From an uncultured Pseudomonadota bacterium (lineage in GTDB: Bacteria > Pseudomonadota > Gammaproteobacteria > Burkholderiales > Burkholderiaceae_C), in NCBI GenBank assembly GCA_900320815.1, contig ONTY01000258.1:1-5086 (forward strand): a stretch of 5,086 nucleotides of DNA, written 5' to 3'. How positions within the stretch are numbered: position 1 is the stretch's first letter; every line of letters starts with the position of its first letter. The notes under the pieces were generated by a model, which was given only the letters and a program-made list of their open reading frames with translations, was not told where the DNA came from and ran no database searches. Of this stretch, positions 1 to 4,982 are shown piece by piece. The position numbers and the translations under genes are program-made.

Positions 1-1
1 C

Positions 2-61
2 AATGCGTTTCGCGCGCATATTGGCGCCGATGAATTGCGCCAGCGTATGGGACTGCAATGA
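2..61 (+). CDS. 3' end of an unidentified gene (partial)
   Basis: An open frame enters from the window edge and ends at TGA 59-61, giving a 19-residue C-terminus (NAFRAHIGADELRQRMGLQ). Its stop overlaps the start of the next gene in an ATGA, the usual arrangement for translationally coupled genes, and this is the main reason to believe it. The tail is too short to assign a family. It could also be a chance open frame. Confidence 0.4.
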   Translation, partial: NAFRAHIGADELRQRMGLQ

Positions 62-288
62 CGCTCGCCCAAACACCCGAAGAATTACTCGCTGCCGTGC
101 CCGTGCGCGAGGACGGCGGGTTTAAATATATTGACTTGGCTGATATTCCAGAACCTTGGCGCAGGCAATTCCGCGCGGCGCTCTACGGCAGCACCTGTCC
201 AGTGATTGAGGGCGTTGAGCAGGCTGCGTACCCACATGACTGGCAGCACTGGGTGCTCCATGGCTTTCCGAGACTGATTTTTTATTAA
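58..288 (+). CDS. Small hypothetical protein (76 aa)
   Basis: The product is a 76-residue, mildly acidic soluble protein with no signal peptide or membrane segment. Its start ATG overlaps the stop of the preceding frame (ATGA), with a weak GGGA six bases upstream, so coupling to the upstream gene is likely. The middle (residues about 20-60: FKYIDLADIPEPWRRQFRAA, then GSTCPVIEG and YPHDWQHWV) has the Trp/Pro/Asp pattern of a real folded protein, unlike the antisense frames here, which read as low-complexity Arg/Ser/Ala. I do not recognise the family. Two tiny overlapping genes can be a toxin-antitoxin pair, but nothing in this protein shows that. The hydrophobic ending LIFY may mean the true C-terminus was altered, and the gene stops only about 24 bases before the terminator of the opposing tRNA. 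Confidence 0.6.
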   Translation: MTLAQTPEELLAAVPVREDGGFKYIDLADIPEPWRRQFRAALYGSTCPVIEGVEQAAYPHDWQHWVLHGFPRLIFY

Positions 289-311
289 TAGGAGAGCTTT
301 GCCCCCTACAT

Positions 312-340
312 AAAAAAACCGCTGCCAGAAAGGCAAGCGG
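312..340 (-). terminator. Intrinsic terminator of the tRNA-Ser unit
   Basis: Read on the minus strand, CCGCTTGCC pairs with GGCAGCGG (one bulged T) around a TTTCT loop, followed directly by seven Ts. It lies about 19 bases past the tRNA 3' end. The opposite direction has no T-run, so it works for the minus strand only. Confidence 0.85.
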
Positions 341-358
341 GAAATATGAGAAAACAAC

Positions 359-449
359 TGGCGGAGAGAGCGGGATTCGAACCCGCGGTGGGCTATTAAC
401 CCACACACGCTTTCCAGGCGTGCGACTTAAACCACTCATCCATCTCTCC
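359..449 (-). tRNA. tRNA-Ser (anticodon GGA)
   Basis: On the minus strand the gene starts GGAGAGA and ends TCTCTCC, G discriminator, then encoded CCA, giving a perfect 7-bp acceptor stem. The anticodon arm is CACGC-CTGGAAA-GCGTG, so the anticodon is GGA, reading UCC and UCU serine codons. A long class II variable arm (TGTGGGTTAATAGCCCAC) and the T arm CGGG-TTCGAAT-CCCG follow. The length is 91 nt with CCA, normal for tRNA-Ser. It sits 52 bases downstream of the SPFH gene on the same strand, has its own promoter-like sequence at 466-494, and is followed by an intrinsic terminator. No disruption or attachment-site duplication is visible. Confidence 0.97.
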
Positions 450-465
450 GCGTGGCAAGCAGGCA

Positions 466-494
466 ATTATAGCAGATTCGCTTTCCTGCTGCAG
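466..494 (-). promoter_or_regulatory. Probable promoter of tRNA-Ser
   Basis: On the minus strand a perfect -10 hexamer TATAAT (471-466) lies 16 bases upstream of the tRNA 5' end, implying a very short leader. At 17-bp spacing the -35 position reads CTGCAG, a poor match. The bases after the -10 (TGCCTGC) are GC-rich, as is common for stringently controlled stable-RNA promoters; that regulation is inference. Readthrough from the SPFH operon may add to expression, since no terminator is visible between the two. Confidence 0.6.
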
Positions 495-501
495 GCAATT
501 T

Positions 502-1443
502 TCACACGCTGCGCTGGGGTGGCTGCGTGCTGCTGCGCACCATGGCCATTGCGGAGCTGATGAGCGTGGCGACTTCCGTCATGTTGCTCGGCACCACCAG
601 CGTGGTCTTGGACTGCGCGGCCAGTTGGCTGTAGGCGTCCACCGCTCTTTCCGCCACTTTGAGCTGCACCGCCTGCTCGCCGCCGGGCTGGCGGATGGCC
701 TCGGCCACTTGCGTGAGCGCCTGTGCTGTGGCCTGTGCCACTTCCAAAATAGCAGCAGCCTGTCCTTGTGCGTTATTGATTTGCGCCTGTTTTTCACCCT
801 CGGACTTGGCAATAGCGGCCTGTTTTTCGCCCTCGGCCAGATTGATTTCTTCCTGCCGCTTGCCTTCGGAGGTGGCAATCACGGCGCGCTTTTCACGCTC
901 GGCGGTAATCTGCGCCTGCATGGCGCGCAGAATTTCGGTGGGCGGTGTCAAATCCTTGATTTCATAACGCAGCACTTTTACGCCCCAGTTGAGCGCCGCT
1001 TCGTCAATGGCGTCGACGACTTGCTCATTAATCATATTGCGCTCTTCGAATGTTTTATCCAGTTCCAGCCGTCCGATGACGCTGCGCAGCGTGGTTTGTG
1101 CCAACTGCGAAATCGCCATTACATAATTGCTCGAGCCATAGCTGGCGCGCATGGGGTCAGTGACCTGGAAATACAGGATGCCGTCCACTTGCAGTTGCGT
1201 GTTATCGCGCGTGATGCACACCTGGCTGGGTACATCCAGAGGGATTTCTTTCAGACTGTGCTTGTAGGCGACACGGTCAAAAAATGGAATAATGATATTG
1301 AACCCGGGCGAGAGCGTGCCGTGATATTTTCCCAGTCGCTCCACAATCCAGGCGTTTTGTTGTGGTACGATTTTTATGGTCATGCGCGCCACAAAAACCA
1401 CCAGCGCCAGCAAGACGATGAAAAAAATGAGAGTATTTGACAT
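502..1443 (-). CDS. SPFH/band 7 membrane protein, paraslipin/QmcA type
   Basis: This 313-residue protein belongs to the stomatin/prohibitin/flotillin/HflK-C superfamily, paraslipin (stomatin-like 2, E. coli QmcA) branch, which forms large oligomeric membrane assemblies thought to organise lipid microdomains and membrane proteins. Visible parts: a hydrophobic N-terminal anchor (residues 3-20); the SPFH domain (about 20-180) with family landmarks IVPQQNAWIVERLGKYH, LSPGFNIIIPFFDRV, RDNTQLQVDGILYFQV and LRSVIGRLELD; a charged Ala/Glu/Lys/Gln coiled coil (about 180-245) with EGEKQAAIAKS-EGEKQAQINNA repeats; and a C-terminal segment ending in a polar tail. Length is normal. The ATG is preceded by AAAGG seven bases upstream. 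It lies 46 bases downstream of an NfeD-type gene, its regular partner, so the two are read as an operon. The family assignment is firm; the exact cellular role is not defined by the sequence. Confidence 0.95.
   Translation of the reverse strand: MSNTLIFFIVLLALVVFVARMTIKIVPQQNAWIVERLGKYHGTLSPGFNIIIPFFDRVAYKHSLKEIPLDVPSQVCITRDNTQLQVDGILYFQVTDPMRASYGSSNYVMAISQLAQTTLRSVIGRLELDKTFEERNMINEQVVDAIDEAALNWGVKVLRYEIKDLTPPTEILRAMQAQITAEREKRAVIATSEGKRQEEINLAEGEKQAAIAKSEGEKQAQINNAQGQAAAILEVAQATAQALTQVAEAIRQPGGEQAVQLKVAERAVDAYSQLAAQSKTTLVVPSNMTEVATLISSAMAMVRSSTQPPQRSV
785..836 (-). repeat. 33-bp tandem repeat encoding an 11-residue coiled-coil unit
   Basis: On the + strand GCCTGTTTTTC-A/G-CCCTCGG occurs at 785-803 and 818-836, differing at one base, with a 33-bp period. 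It encodes consecutive EGEKQA-type units in the coiled coil of the SPFH protein. An 11-residue period fits a hendecad coiled coil, typical of this family's long helix. Confidence 0.6.
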
Positions 1444-1489
1444 ATCAATACCTTTGTGCCGAGTTCAAGGAAATGGAGTATGAGGAATA

Positions 1490-1918
1490 TTACAACGGCT
1501 CCACCAGCAGCCGGCTGCCAACGACTTCCACCACGCGGTGCGCGCCCGTTTGCTGCGGTGCGCCCTCGCGGCGCTGTGCTGTCCACTGTGCGCCGCGATA
1601 GCGCACACTGGCGCTGCCATCGGCGCGCCAAGCCTGCACTTGGACGATGCCGCCCACATCCATATTCACATTGGGGTCAGCGCCTGCAGGCACATCGGCG
1701 CTGCGGCGCTGCTGGCGCCACACATACGCCCCTGCCAGCGCCAGCGCGCCTGTCACCGCCGCCGCTGCCAGTTGCGCCGCCAGCGGCGCGCCCAGATGTG
1801 CCGCCAGTGCACCCGCCGCCGCACCCAGCGCCAGCATCAGCAAATACAGCGTCAGCGTCAATAGTTCCACAGCCACCAGCGCGCCGCAGGCAATCCACCA
1901 CATTCCCGCCTCAGTCAT
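1490..1918 (-). CDS. NfeD-family membrane protein (short form)
   Basis: This 142-residue protein has the short NfeD architecture: two or three hydrophobic segments (residues about 6-65, including WWIACGALVAVELLTLTLYL and an Ala/Leu-rich stretch ending GALALAGAYVW), a basic QQRR turn and linker, then a small C-terminal beta-barrel (OB-fold, about 88-142) with the family pattern VGGIVQVQAW, ASVRYRGAQW and HRVVEVVGSRLLVEP. It lacks the N-terminal ClpP-like protease domain of long NfeD proteins. Such proteins sit in the cytoplasmic membrane and are thought to act with the SPFH protein usually encoded beside them, as here, 46 bases downstream. The ATG is preceded by GGAAGGA at nine bases; a GGAG only two bases before the ATG is too close. 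E. coli YbbK is the analogue. Confidence 0.92.
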   Translation of the reverse strand: MTEAGMWWIACGALVAVELLTLTLYLLMLALGAAAGALAAHLGAPLAAQLAAAAVTGALALAGAYVWRQQRRSADVPAGADPNVNMDVGGIVQVQAWRADGSASVRYRGAQWTAQRREGAPQQTGAHRVVEVVGSRLLVEPL

Positions 1919-1967
1919 CGCTCCGATTCCTTCCAGAAAACTGCCACAGGGCGCCTATTGTGGCGCG

Positions 1968-1996
1968 GTGGCATGCGGCTCGCCATTCCGTACACT
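1968..1996 (+). promoter_or_regulatory. Possible promoter of the decarboxylase gene
   Basis: In the 117-bp gap between the divergent NfeD and decarboxylase genes, GTGGCA (1968-1973) and TACACT (1991-1996) each match the sigma-70 boxes at four of six positions with an ideal 17-bp spacer. Transcription would begin near 2003, about 33 bases before the ATG. No operator repeat is evident, and the minus-strand promoter for the nfeD side is not clear. Confidence 0.35.
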
Positions 1997-2020
1997 CTCG
2001 CGCCTTTGCGTTCCCCCACT

Positions 2021-2027
2021 GGAAGGG
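2021..2027 (+). promoter_or_regulatory. Ribosome binding site of the decarboxylase N-terminal reading frame
   Basis: GGAAGGG lies eight bases before the ATG at 2036. It fixes the start, because the frame is open further upstream (back to an ATG at 1958) but the family's conserved N-terminus MKFRFPIVIIDED begins exactly at 2036. Confidence 0.75.
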
Positions 2028-2035
2028 CAGCCGCC

Positions 2036-2287
2036 ATGAAATTCCGCTTTCCCATCGTCATCATTGACGAGGACTACCACGCCGAAAACAGCTCAGGGCT
2101 GGGCATTCGCGCCCTTGCCGACGCTATTCAAGAAGAAGGTTTTGAAGTTTTGGGCACCACCAGTTATGGCGACCTGGCGCAATTTGCCCAGCAGCAAAGT
2201 CGCGCCAGCGCCTTCATCCTCTCCATTGATGATGATTTTCTCCAAATATGTGCTTGGAATGCGAAACTCAATGTACTCCTTTGTTAG
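2036..2287 (+). CDS. Decarboxylase N-terminal fragment (half of wing domain)
   Basis: The frame encodes 83 residues. Residues 1-68 are typical of the family's wing domain: MKFRFPIVIIDED, SGLGIRALADAIQEEGFEVLG, TTSYGDLAQFAQQQSRASAF and ILSIDDDF. The last 15 residues (LQICAWNAKLNVLLC) come from the unrelated insert and end at TAG 2285-2287. It has the native RBS and start, so it is probably translated, but half a response-regulator-like fold is unlikely to be stable or useful alone. Confidence 0.6.
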   Translation: MKFRFPIVIIDEDYHAENSSGLGIRALADAIQEEGFEVLGTTSYGDLAQFAQQQSRASAFILSIDDDFLQICAWNAKLNVLLC

Positions 2288-2355
2288 GTCGAGATTCCAT
2301 ATGGAACCACCCTCCTGCGGGATGGAGGCCAACTTCTCGCCGTCACCCCACACCT
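2240..2355. other. Unrelated DNA replacing part of the decarboxylase wing
   Basis: This stretch matches nothing expected in the decarboxylase; its edges are set by where family homology stops (2239) and resumes (2350-2356). Its left part (2240-2310) is about 42% GC, its right part about 67%, against a GC-rich gene around it. It holds a perfect 12-bp palindrome TTCCATATGGAA (2295-2306) and a CCTCC/GGAGG hairpin (2311-2328, 8-nt loop). On the minus strand one frame is open across it and reads as plausible protein (IPQEGGSIWNLDLTKEY, then IEFRIPSTYLE). No terminal inverted repeats or target-site duplication are visible, so it does not look like an IS or MITE. Confidence 0.7.
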
Positions 2356-4269
2356 GTTGCGCGCCATATTATTCGCGAGGCAAAAAACTATCTGGAAAGT
2401 ATCCAGCCACCTTTCTTCAAAGCATTGCTGGACTATGCCGAAGACGGCTCCTACTCCTGGCACTGTCCTGGGCACTCTGGCGGTGTGGCATTTTTGAAAA
2501 GCCCCGTCGGGCAAATGTACCACCAGTTTTATGGCGAAAATATGCTGCGCGCTGACGTGTGCAACGCTGTGGAAGAATTGGGTCAGCTCCTTGACCACAA
2601 CGGCGCCATCGGTGAGAGCGAGCGCAACGCGGCGCGCATTTTCAACGCCGACCACTGTTTTTTCATCACCAACGGCACCTCCACCAGCAACAAAATCGTC
2701 TGGCACCACACGGTAGCACCTGGCGATATTGTCGTGATGGATCGCAACTGCCACAAAAGCAACCTGCACGCCATCATTATGACGGGCGCCATTCCGGTGT
2801 TTCTGCGCCCCACACGCAACCACTACGGCATTATTGGCCCCATTGCGCGCAGCGAGTTTGAGCCTGACGCCATCCGCGAAAAAATTCGCGCCAACCCCCT
2901 GCTGCGTGGCGTCGATGCCGACGCCGTGCGCCCGCGCATCATGTCGCTCACGCAATCCACCTACGATGGCGTGCTCTACAACACTGAAACCATCAAAGGG
3001 CTGCTTGACGGTTATATTGACAATCTGCATTTTGATGAAGCTTGGCTGCCGCACGCTGCATTCCACCCCTTTTACGGCACCTATCATGCGATGGGCAAAA
3101 AGCGCCCGCGCCCGCGCCGCTCCGTCGTCTATTCCACACAATCCATTCACAAACTGCTCGCCGGCATCAGTCAAGCGAGTCAAGTGCTGGTGCAAGACTC
3201 GCAAACTGTCAAACTTGACCGCCACCTGTTCAACGAAGCATATTTGATGCACACCTCCACCAGCCCGCAATACAGCATTATTGCCAGCTGTGACGTTGCC
3301 GCCGCCATGATGGAACCCCCCGGCGGCACCGCAATGGTGGACGAGAGCCTGCGCGAAGCGATGGATTTTCGCCGCGCCATGCGCAAAGTAGAAGCTGATT
3401 TTGGCCCCGGCGACTGGTGGTTCAAAGTCTGGGGGCCGGAGAAAATCGCCGCCGAAGGCGAAGGTATTGGCCGCGCCGAAGACTGGATTATTGGCGCCAC
3501 CACACCCGGCGGCAAAAGCTGGCACGGCTTTGGCGAACTGGCGCCCGGCTTCAATATGCTCGACCCCATTAAAGCGACCATCGTCACCCCGGGGCTTGAT
3601 CTGGACGGGCAATTTGCCCCGCACGGCATTCCGGCGAGCATCGTCAGCAAGTATCTGGCCGAGCACGGCATTGTGGTGGAGAAAACCGGCCTCTACAGCT
3701 TTTTCATTATGTTCACCATCGGCATCACCAAAGGCCGCTGGAACACTCTTGTTGCTGCTTTGCAGCAATTCAAAGACGACTACGATCGCAACCACGGCTT
3801 GTGGCGCGTCATGCCCGAGTTCAGCGCCCAGCACCGCCGCTACGAACACATGGGGCTGCGCGACCTGTGCCAGCGCGTGCATCAGCTCTACGCTGCCAGC
3901 GACATCGCGCGCCTGACCACCGAGATGTACCTGAGCGAACTCACCCCCGCCATGACACCCGCCGCCGCCTACGCCTGCATCGCGCGCCGCCAGACCGAGC
4001 GCGTACCCATTGACGAGCTGCTCGGGCGCGTCACAGTGAACCTTGTCACACCGTATCCGCCCGGCATCCCGCTGCTCATTCCGGGCGAAGTATTCAACCG
4101 CGAAATAGTTGACTACCTGAAGTTTGCGCGCGAGTTTGCGCGCCAATGCCCCGGCTTTGAAACCGACATCCACGGCCTAGTCGAAGAAAAGGACGAAGAC
4201 GGCGGCCCTGCGCGCTTTTACGCCGACTGCGTGCGCCGCGACGCCGTGCCTGCCGCCGCCGCCGCTTGA
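2248..4269 (+). CDS. Decarboxylase catalytic fragment, PLP and C-terminal domains intact
   Basis: The longest reading is 673 residues from an ATG at 2248. Residues 1-34 come from the unrelated insert, and family homology starts about residue 35. The PLP domain is complete by inspection: NGTSTSNK (142-149) for the cofactor phosphate, DRNCHKS with His169 expected to stack on the ring, FDEAW with Asp263 expected to contact the pyridine nitrogen, and STQSIHKLL with Lys302 as Schiff-base lysine. Conserved downstream blocks include HTSTSPQY, WWFKVWGP, VEKTGLYSFFIMFTIGITKGRWNTL, PYPPGIPLLIPGE and TDIHGL. No stop or frameshift occurs in about 637 codons. No Shine-Dalgarno precedes 2248; TTG codons at 2254 and 2281 are other in-frame options, and 2281 would overlap the upstream stop. 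Whether it is expressed is open. Bacillus-type relatives work without a wing domain, so activity is not excluded. Confidence 0.65.
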   Translation: MCLECETQCTPLLGRDSIWNHPPAGWRPTSRRHPTPVARHIIREAKNYLESIQPPFFKALLDYAEDGSYSWHCPGHSGGVAFLKSPVGQMYHQFYGENMLRADVCNAVEELGQLLDHNGAIGESERNAARIFNADHCFFITNGTSTSNKIVWHHTVAPGDIVVMDRNCHKSNLHAIIMTGAIPVFLRPTRNHYGIIGPIARSEFEPDAIREKIRANPLLRGVDADAVRPRIMSLTQSTYDGVLYNTETIKGLLDGYIDNLHFDEAWLPHAAFHPFYGTYHAMGKKRPRPRRSVVYSTQSIHKLLAGISQASQVLVQDSQTVKLDRHLFNEAYLMHTSTSPQYSIIASCDVAAAMMEPPGGTAMVDESLREAMDFRRAMRKVEADFGPGDWWFKVWGPEKIAAEGEGIGRAEDWIIGATTPGGKSWHGFGELAPGFNMLDPIKATIVTPGLDLDGQFAPHGIPASIVSKYLAEHGIVVEKTGLYSFFIMFTIGITKGRWNTLVAALQQFKDDYDRNHGLWRVMPEFSAQHRRYEHMGLRDLCQRVHQLYAASDIARLTTEMYLSELTPAMTPAAAYACIARRQTERVPIDELLGRVTVNLVTPYPPGIPLLIPGEVFNREIVDYLKFAREFARQCPGFETDIHGLVEEKDEDGGPARFYADCVRRDAVPAAAAA

Positions 4270-4310
4270 CGGGCTATCATCACCCCCGCCCTTGCAACCA
4301 CTTCAAACAA

Positions 4311-4317
4311 GAAAGGA
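4311..4317 (+). promoter_or_regulatory. Ribosome binding site deciding a TTG start
   Basis: GAAAGGA ends eight bases before TTG 4326. The upstream in-frame ATG at 4266 would overlap the decarboxylase stop, lacks an SD, and would add a 20-residue leader absent from the family. Confidence 0.7.
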
Positions 4318-4325
4318 CACACGCC

Positions 4326-4556
4326 TTGTTCCCCGAATACCGCGAACTCATTACCCGCCTGAAAGCCGAAGGCACCAATACCCGGTTTTTGAACCTCTTT
4401 GAAAAGCATAATGCGCTCGACGAACAAATCACCAATATGGAATCCATGAATGCCGGCGCACGCCATGCCGAAATCGGCGAATTGAAACGCGAAAAACTTC
4501 GCCTGAAAGAAGAAATCTACGCCATTCTTAAACAACTGGACGAAAGCGGCAAATAA
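4326..4556 (+). CDS. DUF465/YdcH-family small protein
   Basis: The product is 76 residues, the usual size of this family of small helical cytoplasmic proteins of unknown function. The start is TTG, giving the conserved opening (M)FPEYRELITRLK with a good SD eight bases upstream. The body follows the family pattern: FLNLFEKHNALDEQI, a variable link, then a charged helix ELKREKLRLKEEIYAIL. Two antiparallel helices forming a coiled-coil hairpin are likely. It begins 56 bases after the decarboxylase stop on the same strand with no terminator between, and the terminator at 4583-4606 follows, so it is probably the last gene of that transcript. The neighbourhood gives no firm clue to its job. Confidence 0.88.
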   Translation: MFPEYRELITRLKAEGTNTRFLNLFEKHNALDEQITNMESMNAGARHAEIGELKREKLRLKEEIYAILKQLDESGK

Positions 4557-4576
4557 GCCTGCCGCCACACCAGTAT

Positions 4577-4606
4577 AAAAAACCCGCCCCTCGGCGGGCT
4601 TTTTTT
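4577..4606. terminator. Strong bidirectional intrinsic terminator
   Basis: CCCGCC (4583-4588) and GGCGGG (4593-4598) form a perfect stem with a CCTC loop, followed by C and seven Ts on the + strand. An A6 run (4577-4582) precedes it, so it should also work on the minus strand. It closes the decarboxylase-DUF465 transcript. Confidence 0.92.
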
Positions 4607-4709
4607 ATGGCGCACACCAGCGCAGTCTGATGAGGGAATCACTTCAACATTTGTTGCAAGCCAGCGGATGTGAAAAATACTCTGCTGCTCCCGCCTTTTC
4701 TTTCGCCCA

Positions 4710-4785
4710 GTAGGGGCGCCCCTTGTGGGCGTTCGTGCTTTAGTTGCGGCACGCGCAGCAGGGCGAGCGCAAGGCTCGCTCCTAC
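4710..4785. repeat. Inverted pair of GTAG-headed REP-like elements
   Basis: A + strand unit starts GTAGGGG (4710) with the hairpin CGCCC-CTTGT-GGGCG (4717-4731). A second, inverted unit ends CTAC (4782-4785) with the hairpin GCGAGC-GCAAG-GCTCGC (4763-4779). Both units read GTAGG followed by a hairpin with loop CTTGC or CTTGT, and the stems differ by paired compensatory changes. Between them CGTGC (4734-4738) and GCACG (4749-4753) form a third hairpin, and the outer ends GTAGGGGCG/CGCTCCTAC can pair with one wobble. This is the layout of REP/BIME intergenic repeats that RAYT (TnpA-REP) transposases mobilise; the RAYT link is inference. Confidence 0.7.
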
Positions 4786-4946
4786 AGGTCATTGTTTTCA
4801 AGTCAACGCTGGGTCAACAAAGTCAAAATATTTGGGTATACAAAGGGAAGCCATTGATATATGCCGGCAAGCAATGGTTAATGAGAGGGGTATCAATTTT
4901 GAATGGCAATGCTACCGCACAGCGCAGCACCTCCATCCTGACCCTC

Positions 4947-4982
4947 CTCCCCTGCTATCGCGAAGGGGAGAGGATATTTTTT
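4947..4982 (+). repeat. C-rich/G-rich hairpin repeat, terminator-like
   Basis: CTCCCC (4947-4952) pairs with GGGGAG (4965-4970) across a 12-nt loop, extendable by one T-A pair, and is followed by AGGATATTTTTT. It could end transcription from the left, but the T-run starts several bases after the stem, which weakens that reading. It also resembles the CCCTCC/GGGGAG palindromes scattered in proteobacterial intergenic DNA. Confidence 0.45.

Larger units (their letters stand above)
2036..4269 (+). pseudogene. Orn/Lys/Arg decarboxylase, disrupted in its wing domain
   Basis: This is a fold-type I, PLP-dependent basic amino acid decarboxylase (AdiA/LdcC/CadA/SpeC family), which converts arginine, lysine or ornithine to the polyamine or polyamine precursor plus CO2. 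The substrate cannot be told from sequence. Intact relatives are about 750 residues with an N-terminal flavodoxin-like wing, the PLP domain and a C-terminal domain. Here 68 codons of wing (2036-2239, up to ILSIDDDF) are followed by about 115 bp of unrelated DNA. Homology then resumes at VARHIIREA (2356) in a different frame and runs to the normal C-terminus. About 58 codons of wing and linker (the part that should contain a GETRTSRHIPNDIL-like stretch) are missing. The damage is a replacement, not a simple frameshift, and no single-base correction restores the protein. Expected lengths and missing motifs are from my knowledge of homologues, not an alignment. Confidence 0.85.

Noticed and set aside
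490..500. CCTGCAGCAGG inverted repeat just after the SPFH stop as a terminator
   Set aside because: The 5-bp stem has a one-base loop and no T-run on the minus strand, so it cannot act as an intrinsic terminator.
625..1440. 271-codon + strand open frame over the SPFH gene
   Set aside because: It lies fully antisense to a well-supported SPFH gene, with no SD and no recognisable domain.
1456..2067. 203-codon + strand open frame over the NfeD gene
   Set aside because: Its Arg/Pro/His/Ala-rich composition is typical of a shadow frame, and NfeD on the other strand is well supported.
2283..2289. GTTAGGT, matching the integron core-site consensus GTTRRRY
   Set aside because: There is no partner RYYYAAC at a suitable distance, no attC-like fold and no integrase nearby. 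A 7-base degenerate match is expected by chance.
2240..2355. Translational bypass, intron or intein as an explanation of the decarboxylase interruption
   Set aside because: Removing the segment would still leave about 58 family codons missing. It is far too short for a group I/II intron or an intein and lacks their end motifs.
2284..4173. 629-codon open frame antisense to the decarboxylase
   Set aside because: The + strand product is an unmistakable PLP decarboxylase. The antisense frame is open because of the codon bias of a GC-rich gene, and its protein is a Gly/Ala/Val/His-rich shadow without an RBS.
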